Assembly (NCBI GenBank): GCA_965364515.1
Contig: CBDTXZ010000040.1
Span: 1-21,305, forward strand
Direction of reading: 5' to 3'
Origin: JAHEDH01 sp965364515
GTDB lineage: Bacteria > Actinomycetota > Acidimicrobiia > Spongiisociales > ZC4RG35
DNA length: 21,305 bases
Shown here: piece by piece, positions 13,667 to 20,842 of the stretch
Layout: the number at the start of each line of letters is the position of its first letter
Numbering within the stretch: the first letter of the stretch is position 1
Program-made: the position numbers and the translations under genes
Notes under the pieces: model-generated
Told to the model about the DNA's origin: nothing
The model's database searches: none
Seen by the model: only the letters and a program-made list of their open reading frames with translations

Positions 13667-15129
13667 GTCAACTCCTCGACCATTCGGGGCCGCGCCGCAA
13701 ATCCAGCGAGGCGCTCGATCTCTTTGGCGACGGCGAACATGACCGGCTCTCCCATGGCCGGAGCCATGACTTGGACTCCGATCGGCAATCCCTGCTCGTC
13801 CAATCCGACCGGCACCGAGACAGCGGGATCGCCGGACAGATTCGATGGAATGGTGCACACGTCGGAGAGATACATCGACAGCGGGTCCGACTTGGCGTCG
13901 AACGGGAATGCCACCGTCGGAGAGGTCGGCGACATGAGCACGTCGACCTGCTCGTAGGCGGCCGCGAACTCGTTCCGCAGCACGGTGCGGGCCTTGTGGG
14001 CCTGACCATAGAAGGCGTCGTAGTAGCCCGCCGACAGCGCATAGGTCCCGAGCAGGATCCTCCGGATGACCTCGGGGCCGAACCCTTCCGCCCTCGTCCT
14101 CGCCATCATCTCCTCGGTCGTCTCACCGTCGACCCGGAGGCCGTAGCGGATGCCGTCGAATCGAGCCAGGTTGGCAGAGCACTCTGCGGGGGCGATGAGG
14201 TAGTACGCCGACAGTGCGAGTTCGACCGTCGGTAGTGACACTTCGACGACCTCGGCCCCGGCGTCGCTCAACTGGTCGAGCGTCCTGGACAGTGCTGTCG
14301 TGACGGCCGGCTCGTAGCCGTCACCGGAGAACTCGCTGACCACTCCGATCCGCTTGCCCTTCACGCCGGAGTCGATCTGGCCGGCGAGGTCGGGGTACTC
14401 CCCCGCCCACGAGGTCGCGTCGAGCGGGTCGTGCCCGGTGATCGCCTCCAGCAGGGCGATCGAGTCGTCGACGGTTCGGGTGATCGGACCGATCTGGTCC
14501 AGAGAGCTGGCGAATGCGATCAGCCCGTATCGGCTGACGGTGCCGTAGGTCGGCTTCATTCCGACGACGCCGCAGAGACTTCCGGGCTGGCGGATCGATC
14601 CCCCGGTGTCCGAGCCGAGCGCCCCCAGCGCCGAGCCGGCGGCGACGGCGGCGGCACTGCCACCGGACGATCCTCCGGGGACTCGCCCGGTGTCCCATGG
14701 GTTCCTCGTGGGGCCGTAGGCGCTGTTCTCGGTCGAAGAGCCCATCGCGAATTCGTCCAGATTGGCCTTGCCGACGAGTACGGCACCGGCGGTGCGGAGC
14801 CGAGTCACGACGGTCGCGTCGTAGGGAGGCCGGTAGCCCGCCAGGATCTGGGACGCAGCCGTGGTCTCGACACCCCGCTGACACATGTTGTCCTTGAGCG
14901 CAATCGGCACGCCGTGGAGCGTTCCCCGGTCCTGACCGGCCGACAGCTCGCGATCGGCCGTCTCGGCGGCCTCGAGAGCGGCGTCACGATCGATGGTCAG
15001 AAAGGCGTGGACTTCGGCTTCGGTCATCGATGCGCGCTCGAGGACCGCCTCGGTGAGGTCGACGGAGGTGTGTGATCCCGATCGCAACCCGGCGGCTGCG
15101 TCGGTGATGGTGAGATCGGCGAGTGACAC
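13663..15129 (-). CDS. gatA: Aspartyl/glutamyl-tRNA amidotransferase subunit A
   Basis: The 488-residue amidase subunit releases ammonia from glutamine for tRNA amidation. The Ser-cisSer-Lys triad is intact: K79 (PIALKDN), S154 (PGGSSGGSA) and S178 (GSDTGGSIRQP). The positions equal those of Staphylococcus aureus GatA. The GTG start at 15129 lies 2 bases after the gatC stop. The C-terminus (PLSMYLSDVCTIPSNLSGDP) with the conserved GLPIGVQVMAP is complete. The enzyme acts in the cytoplasm with GatB and GatC. Confidence 0.97.
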   Translation of the reverse strand: MSLADLTITDAAAGLRSGSHTSVDLTEAVLERASMTEAEVHAFLTIDRDAALEAAETADRELSAGQDRGTLHGVPIALKDNMCQRGVETTAASQILAGYRPPYDATVVTRLRTAGAVLVGKANLDEFAMGSSTENSAYGPTRNPWDTGRVPGGSSGGSAAAVAAGSALGALGSDTGGSIRQPGSLCGVVGMKPTYGTVSRYGLIAFASSLDQIGPITRTVDDSIALLEAITGHDPLDATSWAGEYPDLAGQIDSGVKGKRIGVVSEFSGDGYEPAVTTALSRTLDQLSDAGAEVVEVSLPTVELALSAYYLIAPAECSANLARFDGIRYGLRVDGETTEEMMARTRAEGFGPEVIRRILLGTYALSAGYYDAFYGQAHKARTVLRNEFAAAYEQVDVLMSPTSPTVAFPFDAKSDPLSMYLSDVCTIPSNLSGDPAVSVPVGLDEQGLPIGVQVMAPAMGEPVMFAVAKEIERLAGFAARPRMVEELT

Positions 15130-15131
15130 GA

Positions 15132-15422
15132 TCAGTCCTGGGTCATCGCAGGAGGCGTCACGAAGTATCCGTCGCGGGAAGCCGGCGCCATCGACAAGAC
15201 CTCGTCTCGATCGAGTGAGCCGGTCACAACATCGTCACGGAACGCGTTGACGAACCCGAGCGGATGGTTCGATGGCTGGACACCCTCGGTGTCGAGCGAC
15301 TGGACCTTGGCTGCGTGTTCGAGGATCGCCGCCAGTTGGGACCGCAGGGTCGCCAGCTCCGTTTCGGGGAGATCGAGCCGGGCGAGTCTCGCGACGTGGG
15401 CGATGTCGATGTCGATTGGCAT
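15132..15422 (-). CDS. gatC: Aspartyl/glutamyl-tRNA amidotransferase subunit C
   Basis: This 96-residue subunit is the small belt that stabilises GatA and GatB. Recognisable parts are IAHVARLARLDLPETEL near the start and the SNHPLGFVNAFRDDVV strand, with the last residues (SRDGYFVTPPAM) wrapping the partner. The ATG at 15422 is chosen because homologues begin a few residues before IxHVARLARL; a 78-codon extension upstream is rejected. It is the first gene of gatC-gatA-gatB-HAD-permease-ATPase and has a TACAAT box 7 bases ahead of the ATG. Confidence 0.95.
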   Translation of the reverse strand: MPIDIDIAHVARLARLDLPETELATLRSQLAAILEHAAKVQSLDTEGVQPSNHPLGFVNAFRDDVVTGSLDRDEVLSMAPASRDGYFVTPPAMTQD

Positions 15423-15429
15423 CGGAAGG

Positions 15430-15435
15430 ATTGTA
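15430..15435 (-). promoter_or_regulatory. Probable leaderless promoter -10 box of the gat operon
   Basis: TACAAT on the minus strand is followed by 7 bases and the gatC ATG at 15422, with no Shine-Dalgarno between. It is the best -10 match in the window. It lies about 45 bases from the divergent TAGGCT box of the small membrane gene. Confidence 0.55.
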
Positions 15436-15480
15436 GAGCGCTCACCCCGACGGACTTTCGGGGCGGCGGCGACCGGGGCG

Positions 15481-15486
15481 TAGGCT
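15481..15486 (+). promoter_or_regulatory. Probable -10 box for the 15493 small membrane gene
   Basis: TAGGCT is followed by CGCTCG and the ATG at 15493, a 6-base gap, consistent with a leaderless start. Its promoter is back to back with that of gatC. Confidence 0.42.
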
Positions 15487-15492
15487 CGCTCG

Positions 15493-15759
15493 ATGCGGAT
15501 CGCGATCGGACTGATGGCAGTGGCGGCGCTGGGTGCCGCTGCCGTGTTGGCGCTCGGGGGAGACGACACCAATGCGGGCATCAGCGCTCGGATCGGGCTG
15601 ATGCTGTCCGCACTCTGGATCGCCTTCCCGGTCTTGACCCAGGTCGATTCCCGCACCTACCTCTTCTTCGGGGTCGGCGCGCTCATCCTGCTCTGGCGCC
15701 CGAGGAGTGCTCTCATCGTGCTCCCCGTCCTGGCGTTCGCCCTTCGCCGGCGAGGCTGA
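15493..15759 (+). CDS. Small membrane protein of unknown function
   Basis: The product is 88 residues with no family recognised. Three hydrophobic segments are visible: about 3-22 (a possible signal-anchor helix), 33-50 (GLMLSALWIAFPVLTQV) and 57-84 (FFGVGALILLWRP then ALIVLPVLAFAL). A basic tail ALRRRG suggests the C-terminus is cytoplasmic. Composition and the TAGGCT box before the ATG support a real gene. It stands alone between the gat operon and the convergent gene ending at 15843. Confidence 0.65.
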   Translation: MRIAIGLMAVAALGAAAVLALGGDDTNAGISARIGLMLSALWIAFPVLTQVDSRTYLFFGVGALILLWRPRSALIVLPVLAFALRRRG

Positions 15760-15808
15760 CGCAAGGTCTCCCCCACGGCCCACGGTTGGCGATGACGCGG
15801 GAGACGAA

Positions 15809-15836
15809 CCGGCGGCGACCGGCTGGCCTCCGCCGG
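15809..15836. terminator. Possible bidirectional hairpin between convergent genes
   Basis: CCGGCGG (15809-15815) pairs with CCGCCGG (15830-15836) around a 14-base loop, in the 83-base gap between the stops at 15759 and 15843. No T-tract flanks it, so termination is a guess. Confidence 0.25.
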
Positions 15837-15842
15837 CGTCCC

Positions 15843-16175
15843 CTACCGCCGGACCCAATACTCGAACCATTTGGCGGCCATCAATCGTTCGCCGAGGCGT
15901 TGCGGGCGGCTCTGCGGGTACGTGCGCTGCCGCGTGCGCTCGGCCTCCTGGCCCCGTGCCTGGAGGCGGCAGGCTTCCTCGAAGGTCGAGGCGCTTCGCT
16001 CGATCCGGGCTCGTCTCGTGGTCAGGGGATCGGTGATGTTGATGGGCTGGTGTTCATCCCACGTGGCCAGATACGAGTGCGAGCCGTCCTCGTGCTCGAC
16101 CGAGAAGATGCCCTCCTTCTCGGTCTTCCGCCACCTCGAACTCGTCAGTACCTTCAACCGGGTAGCGACCTTCAT
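15843..16175 (-). CDS. Small basic protein of unknown function
   Basis: The product is 110 residues from the ATG at 16175, which has GGAGGAG 8 bases upstream, a strong ribosome binding site and the reason for preferring it over longer readings up to 16418. No family was recognised. The first half (RWRKTEKEGIFSVEHEDGSH and YLATWDEHQPINITDP) looks like a small beta-rich domain with acidic and aromatic residues. The second half is a basic helix rich in Arg and Gln (ARIERSASTFEEACRLQARG onward) that ends KWFEYWVRR. There is no signal peptide or membrane segment. A nucleic-acid or partner-binding role is possible because of the basic C-terminus, but this is speculation. Confidence 0.62.
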   Translation of the reverse strand: MKVATRLKVLTSSRWRKTEKEGIFSVEHEDGSHSYLATWDEHQPINITDPLTTRRARIERSASTFEEACRLQARGQEAERTRQRTYPQSRPQRLGERLMAAKWFEYWVRR

Positions 16176-16344
16176 CGGCGTCTCCTCCGGAATCCGACGA
16201 GCCCATCGTCCCCCGCGAGGCGACATGACATGCAGGGGCGTACGGCCCATGTCGCGGTTCGATCTCGTTTCGGCCATTCGAGCTGCCGTGCCGCAGTCGA
16301 GGAACCTCGAGAGCGCGGCTTCCCTCGCCCCCGACGGACACAGG

Positions 16345-16350
16345 TAGATT
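16345..16350 (+). promoter_or_regulatory. Probable leaderless -10 box for the 16358 gene
   Basis: TAGATT is followed by CGGCCGT and the ATG at 16358, a 7-base gap. The sequence GGCCGTATG also precedes the gene at 3511. The rest of 16176-16357 holds the minus-strand gene's ribosome binding site and no other feature I can see. Confidence 0.5.
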
Positions 16351-16357
16351 CGGCCGT

Positions 16358-17803
16358 ATGCACATCTGCTTGTTTGTCCGGCCGACTTCCGGAGACGATC
16401 TCGTCGATCTGGCCGCACTGGCTGAGCGAAGGTCGGTGGTGGCCGCCGTCGCCGCGCCTGCGTCGCTGCTCGAAGACGCCGACCCCGAGACCATCGAGGG
16501 CCTCGGCGCCTCCGGTATCGAGTGGGTCCGCTCCGCCAGGACCGCGCCTGCGCTGACGCTCCTGCCAGACGAGTTCGTCCAGTCTGCTCTGACCGTGGAG
16601 TCGGACCGATATCAAGAACTGGGTCTGGAGGGCGCGTCCCTCTACTTCGAGGGGCCTCCGAGCGCCGGGCTGGCGAGGATTGCGAGTGAAGCCGACCTCA
16701 GCTGTCTCATCACCCGGACGTCCGAGGCGCGGTCAGGAGTCCTCGTCGATCTCGACATGGTCATCGGCTGCCTCGGGGTCGCAGACGACGTCGATCTGAC
16801 CCGGACGGTGGACGAGCTCCAGCTGTGGGACACGACCATCGACGAGCTCGAAGAGCGAATCGACCGGGTGACCTCGCTGCCGCATTGCGATCTCACCACA
16901 CCGACCCGCTTTCTCGAGAACCATTTCGTCGCAGGACCGTTTCCGACCGACGACCTGCAGATGGATCCGGATCCCCTTCTCGCGAGGAAGTTGATCCGGA
17001 TCGCCACGAGGCTCCCACGCCGCCCTGCGGCCGAGATCGTGAACCTCATCCTCGAAGCGGCCTCTGTCGAGAACCTCTCGGTCGGGGCCGGGGCACGCCG
17101 CCACCAGGAAGTGCACTCGGCACTGATCGCCGCCAGGGCCAAGATCGACAATTCGAGACGTCGCGCCGACGACTGGGCACGCGTCTCGCGTCTCGACTGG
17201 GACGCCGACGGACACGAGGAGGTCCAGGTCGAGCTCAAGAACTGTTCGTTCGTGATCGACCCGAGAAGCGGCGGAGAACTGCTCGTGTTCGACGACAAGG
17301 CGGCGGGAGCGACACTTGCATGGCTCGAAGGTGAGCCGCCCGGGCTTCTGTTCCACATGCACGACGGATCAGATGCCGCCGAGACGATCGAGCTCGTCGT
17401 CGACGGGATCGAGGAGAGCAGGGACGGCGTGACGCTCACCCTGCGCGACCCGGACGGGTGGGCGACCCTCACCGTCGGATGCACCGACCGCGCCCTCGAG
17501 CTCGAATACAGCCTGAGCGCAGCGGCCGACCGACGCCTCGGCCCCGAGCTTCCGCTCCTCCTGGGGGCGACCCGGATGCGGGTGGACGGGAGCGAATGGA
17601 TGGATGTCGACCAGCCGAGAGCTCTCTCGGGGCACCGATTCAGGCTTCAGGGAACCGAACGCGAGGCGCTGATCACATCGATGCTGCCGACCGACCTGTT
17701 CGTCCGCCCCGCGGACGGCGGTGTGGTGGTCTGGCCCAACTGGTTCGCCGCAGCCGCCGGCGCCCTCCCGATTCGCATCGACTTACGCCCGCGCGAGGAC
17801 TGA
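16358..17803 (+). CDS. Orphan protein, possibly degenerate GH57/glucanotransferase-related
   Basis: This 481-residue protein is not confidently recognised. Residues about 288-315 (VQVELKNCSFVIDPRSGGEL and the next LVFDD) resemble the start of the C-terminal beta-sandwich (DUF1926-type) that follows GH57 4-alpha-glucanotransferases. The rest of the C-terminus (about 320-478) is beta-rich, with Thr/Val-rich strands such as DGVTLTLRDPDGWATLTVGC. A helical middle (about 205-270, LLARKLIRIATRLPRRPA onward) may match the DUF1925 region. The N-terminal half is shorter than a GH57 catalytic barrel (about 350 residues), and the usual His-rich HxHQP motif is absent, so an intact amylase is unlikely. 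No signal peptide or transmembrane helix is visible. It is convergent with dapE and shares a hairpin at the stop. Confidence 0.72.
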   Translation: MHICLFVRPTSGDDLVDLAALAERRSVVAAVAAPASLLEDADPETIEGLGASGIEWVRSARTAPALTLLPDEFVQSALTVESDRYQELGLEGASLYFEGPPSAGLARIASEADLSCLITRTSEARSGVLVDLDMVIGCLGVADDVDLTRTVDELQLWDTTIDELEERIDRVTSLPHCDLTTPTRFLENHFVAGPFPTDDLQMDPDPLLARKLIRIATRLPRRPAAEIVNLILEAASVENLSVGAGARRHQEVHSALIAARAKIDNSRRRADDWARVSRLDWDADGHEEVQVELKNCSFVIDPRSGGELLVFDDKAAGATLAWLEGEPPGLLFHMHDGSDAAETIELVVDGIEESRDGVTLTLRDPDGWATLTVGCTDRALELEYSLSAAADRRLGPELPLLLGATRMRVDGSEWMDVDQPRALSGHRFRLQGTEREALITSMLPTDLFVRPADGGVVVWPNWFAAAAGALPIRIDLRPRED

Positions 17804-17816
17804 CCGAGCCGGTCAG
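17800..17816. terminator. Perfect hairpin holding the stop codons of two convergent genes
   Basis: CTGACCG (17800-17806) and CGGTCAG (17810-17816) form a 7-base stem with an AGC loop. The plus-strand TGA (17801-17803) and the dapE TGA on the minus strand (17813-17815) sit at mirrored positions in the two arms. It can form in either transcript. There is no T-tract, so it may act as a non-canonical bidirectional terminator or 3' end cap. Confidence 0.5.
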
Positions 17817-18862
17817 CCGAGCAGTTCGGAGAGGGCCTCGAGGGTCTGCTGGAGATCTGTGATGCGCAGACTCTCATTCGCCTGGTGGGCCTGTGAGGTC
17901 TCTCCCGGTCCGAAGTTGATCCCCAACACTCCCCTCACACCGAACCGAGCGACATCGGTCCACCCCTGTTTGGCGTTGAATGGGGCGCCGGAGACCTCGT
18001 GGAGGCGCGTCACGAGCGGGTGAGCGCGGTCGACCGGCCCCGCCGGCGCGGTGTCCGACACGATCACCGCATCGGCTGCGTCACACACCGTCTGCAATTC
18101 TCGAATCGCCTCATCCAGCGTCTTCGCAGGACTGAACCTGTAGTTGAGGTTGAGGGTGAATCGATCCGGGATGATGTTGCGAGCGATCCCGCCCGATGCC
18201 ATCGTCACCGACATGACCTCCCGGTATTCGAGGCCGTCGATGTGAACCGGGACCGGCTCTCTCCGATGCATGAGCGCAAGCCACTCCCCTGCCTTCGAGA
18301 CGGCGTTCTCACCCCACCAGGGGCGGGCCGAGTGAGATGACTTGCCGTGGAACTCGACCGTGGCGTTGACCACGCCGTTACAGCCCAGCTGGATCTCGGA
18401 ATCCGAAGGCTCCATGACGATGGCAAGCTCTGCCTCGGACAGCCAGTCGAGTTGCTCGAGCACCGGCTCGAGCCCGTTCTCCGCGCTGGGGCCCTCCTCG
18501 GCGTCGTAGAACACGCCCACGAGGTCGTACGGCCCAGACCGGACGGCATCGGACTCCAACAGATGGAGCATCACGGCGACGCCGCCCTTCATGTCGCTGG
18601 ACCCGAGGCCGTGGAGGCGCCCGTCTTCGACGAACGGAGGCGGCGCTCCCTGGCTCGGCACCGTGTCGGTGTGCCCGACGAGGAGCACGAGTGGTCTCCC
18701 GATTCGCCGGCCGGCGACGACGGAGTTGCCGATGCGCACGACTTCGTCGGGACTGTGAGTGTCGGACAGACGCCCGGCGATCGCATCGGCGATGGCCTCC
18801 TCGTCGCCCGTCACCGAGGGTATCCCGACGAGCCAGCGCGCCGTCTCGAGGATGTCGCTCAC
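17813..18862 (-). CDS. dapE: Succinyl-diaminopimelate desuccinylase
   Basis: This 349-residue M20 metallopeptidase hydrolyses N-succinyl-LL-diaminopimelate to LL-DAP and succinate in lysine and peptidoglycan synthesis. The dinuclear zinc ligands are in place: H64 and D66 (VGHTDTVP), D90 (GSSDMKGG), E122-E123 (FYDAEEGP), E151 (VMEPSDS) and a C-terminal His in AHQANESL. The dimerisation domain begins near H177 (GKSSHSARPW). The length and the SSDMKGG string match the actinobacterial DapE type. The GTG at 18862 overlaps the dapD stop by 4 bases (GTGA). A 94-codon extension upstream, antisense-like and basic, is rejected. Confidence 0.93.
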   Translation of the reverse strand: MSDILETARWLVGIPSVTGDEEAIADAIAGRLSDTHSPDEVVRIGNSVVAGRRIGRPLVLLVGHTDTVPSQGAPPPFVEDGRLHGLGSSDMKGGVAVMLHLLESDAVRSGPYDLVGVFYDAEEGPSAENGLEPVLEQLDWLSEAELAIVMEPSDSEIQLGCNGVVNATVEFHGKSSHSARPWWGENAVSKAGEWLALMHRREPVPVHIDGLEYREVMSVTMASGGIARNIIPDRFTLNLNYRFSPAKTLDEAIRELQTVCDAADAVIVSDTAPAGPVDRAHPLVTRLHEVSGAPFNAKQGWTDVARFGVRGVLGINFGPGETSQAHQANESLRITDLQQTLEALSELLG

Positions 18863-19659
18863 ACCTGGACCCCGAGATCCCGCAGGAAGTCGTTCAATTG
18901 GGTCTTCTCGTCGGTTCGATCGGTCCGCCGCCCGATGATCAGAGCGCACTGGAGCTGGTAGGTCCCGGCTGGGAACTCCTTGGGCCTGGTTCCCTGCACG
19001 ACGACCGCCCCGGCCGGCACGCGGCCCCGATACTCGACGGGCTCGGGACCGGTCACGTCGATGATCGGGATCGAGCCGGTGATCGTGGTGTTTGCGCCGA
19101 GTACCGCTCCCTCCTCGACGATGGCGCCTTCGGTGACGATGCACCGGCTGCCGATGAACGCCCCGTCCTCGATGATGACCGGGCGGGCGCCCGGAGGCTC
19201 CAGTACCCCGCCGATGCCCACACCACCCGCAAGGTGGACGTCACGGCCGATCTGGGCGCAGCTACCGACGGTCGCCCAGGTATCGACCATCGAGCCTGCG
19301 CCGACGCGCGCACCGATGTTCACGTAGCCGGGCATCACGATCGACCCCGGTTCACAGTGGGCTCCGTAACGGACCGTTCCGGGCGGGACGACCCGAACTC
19401 CCTGTCCGGCGAGATCGTGTTTGATGGGGATCTTGTCGTGGAACTCGAACGGCCCCACCTCGAAGGTCTCCATGTCCCTCAACCGGAAATAGAGGAGGAT
19501 CGCCTCCTTGATCCATCCGTTGACGACCCATTCGCCGTCGATCTTCTCGGCGACCCGGATCTCACCTCGATCGAGAGCTGCGATCGTCTCTTCGACGGCA
19601 TCGCGCGCCTCCTCGATCGGGATGCTCCCGGCGTACGCCGCTTCGATCACGTCAGACAT
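18859..19659 (-). CDS. dapD: Tetrahydrodipicolinate N-succinyltransferase
   Basis: The 266-residue enzyme transfers succinyl from succinyl-CoA to tetrahydrodipicolinate. The N-terminal helical domain carries RVAEKIDGEWVVNGWIKEAI (35-54). The left-handed beta helix of hexapeptide repeats runs about 97-225 with PGYVNIGARVG, MVDTWATVGSCAQIG and VHLAGGVGIGGVLEP. These strings match the Escherichia coli type of DapD closely, not the divergent mycobacterial/corynebacterial type. The ATG at 19659 overlaps the end of dapC by 13 bases and has GGTGGTGAG just upstream as a weak ribosome binding site; ten further upstream codons are possible but add only a Gly/Arg run. It is the middle gene of dapC-dapD-dapE. 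Confidence 0.95.
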   Translation of the reverse strand: MSDVIEAAYAGSIPIEEARDAVEETIAALDRGEIRVAEKIDGEWVVNGWIKEAILLYFRLRDMETFEVGPFEFHDKIPIKHDLAGQGVRVVPPGTVRYGAHCEPGSIVMPGYVNIGARVGAGSMVDTWATVGSCAQIGRDVHLAGGVGIGGVLEPPGARPVIIEDGAFIGSRCIVTEGAIVEEGAVLGANTTITGSIPIIDVTGPEPVEYRGRVPAGAVVVQGTRPKEFPAGTYQLQCALIIGRRTDRTDEKTQLNDFLRDLGVQV

Positions 19660-20786
19660 CTCACCACCGCCTCTGCTGCCTCGGCGCACTCGTCGAGTGT
19701 TGGAACGAGTGCGAGTCGAATGTAGCCCTCACCGCCGGCACCGAAGGCGCGCCCGGGTGACACCACCACCCCGCGGTCGAGCAACGATGCCGTCGCTGCG
19801 ACGTCGTCGTCGACCCGCATCCAGAGGTACAGGCCCGCCTCGGAGCCGACGACTTCGAGCCCTGCGGCCCCGAAGGCCTCCCGGAGGACGCGACGTTTGT
19901 CGGAGAAGATGCCCCGCCGCACGGCGGCATGTTCGTCGTCGGACCAGGCGGCGATGGCGGCCGCCTGGACGAACTCGGGCGACGCAGTTCCGGTTGCCAC
20001 TCGCAACGCCGCCAGTCTGGCGATCGCATCCGGATCACCGACCACCGCACCCGACCGATACCCGGTCATACCGGATCGTTTCGACAGGCTCAGGAACGAC
20101 AGCACTCCACGTGCCTCGGGCCCGGCGAACTCGAGGACCGATGCGGGTCGGGAGTCCTCGTAGAGATCGACGTAGCACTCGTCCGCACACAACCAGGTGT
20201 CCGACTCACGCGCCCGCGCCACGAAGCCTTCGACGGTGCCGCGATCCATCACCGTGCCTGCCGGGTTGTGGGGGGAACACGTCCACACCAGGACCGAGGC
20301 CCCCCAGGCGCCGTCGTCGATCATCTCGGGACGGAACACGAAGTCGCCTTCGAGGCGAACCGGGTTCCCGATCGCCCCGGCGAGCCTCGCTCCCCGCTCG
20401 TAGATCGGATACCCCGGCGTGGGCCAGCTGACAACGTCACGCCGGGTTCGATCGATGAACGCCAACGGGGTCGAGAAGATCGCCTCCTTGGATCCCGACG
20501 TGGGCATGATCTGAGTCTCGGGATCGACATCGACGCCGAATCGACGCTTGACGTATTCGGCGATCGCAGTGCGCAACGCTGGCAGTCCCTTGGTCGTCGG
20601 GTACTGGCTGACCTCTGGCACAGCAGAGATCAGGGCTTCGGGGATCATCCGAGGTGTGGGCTCGCGTGGGTCGCCGATCGAGAAGTCGATGATCGGCCTC
20701 CCCGAGGCTCGAAGATCTCGCGCACGCTGCTGGACGGCCGCCACCCCGTGACTGCCGAGCTCATCGAGGATCGGGTTGACCTTCAT
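19647..20786 (-). CDS. dapC: N-succinyldiaminopimelate aminotransferase (class I/II PLP aminotransferase)
   Basis: The 379-residue fold-type I aminotransferase has a PLP lysine at K236 (FLSLSKRSGMTGYRSG), the cofactor-binding CSPHNPAG (170-177), ADECYVDLYED (201-211) and the N-terminal DFSIGDPREPTP and YPTTKGLPALR. Its position at the head of dapD-dapE supports the DapC role, which converts N-succinyl-2-amino-6-ketopimelate to N-succinyl-LL-DAP with glutamate. Specificity of class I/II enzymes cannot be set from motifs alone. The ATG at 20786 is preferred over an upstream reading to 20885 because of the TAGGTT box 7 bases before it and because homologues start just before NPxLxxL. Confidence 0.9.
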   Translation of the reverse strand: MKVNPILDELGSHGVAAVQQRARDLRASGRPIIDFSIGDPREPTPRMIPEALISAVPEVSQYPTTKGLPALRTAIAEYVKRRFGVDVDPETQIMPTSGSKEAIFSTPLAFIDRTRRDVVSWPTPGYPIYERGARLAGAIGNPVRLEGDFVFRPEMIDDGAWGASVLVWTCSPHNPAGTVMDRGTVEGFVARARESDTWLCADECYVDLYEDSRPASVLEFAGPEARGVLSFLSLSKRSGMTGYRSGAVVGDPDAIARLAALRVATGTASPEFVQAAAIAAWSDDEHAAVRRGIFSDKRRVLREAFGAAGLEVVGSEAGLYLWMRVDDDVAATASLLDRGVVVSPGRAFGAGGEGYIRLALVPTLDECAEAAEAVVRCLT

Positions 20787-20793
20787 CGCGGTG

Positions 20794-20799
20794 AACCTA
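20794..20799 (-). promoter_or_regulatory. Probable leaderless -10 box of the dap operon
   Basis: TAGGTT on the minus strand is followed by CACCGCG and the dapC ATG at 20786. No Shine-Dalgarno is present. The hairpin at 20810-20837 covers the -35 region. Confidence 0.5.
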
Positions 20800-20809
20800 A
20801 TCGGCCGTC

Positions 20810-20837
20810 CGGTGGGGCGCGACGACGCGCCCCACCG
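20810..20837 (-). terminator. Strong 12-base hairpin between the hydrolase gene and dapC
   Basis: CGGTGGGGCGCG (20810-20821) pairs perfectly with CGCGCCCCACCG (20826-20837) around an ACGA loop, 5 bases after the hydrolase stop at 20843. It is the most stable hairpin seen in the window. No T-tract follows (GACGGCCGATTAGG). It probably terminates the hydrolase transcript and may also insulate the dap promoter. Confidence 0.6.
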
Positions 20838-20842
20838 ACCGG

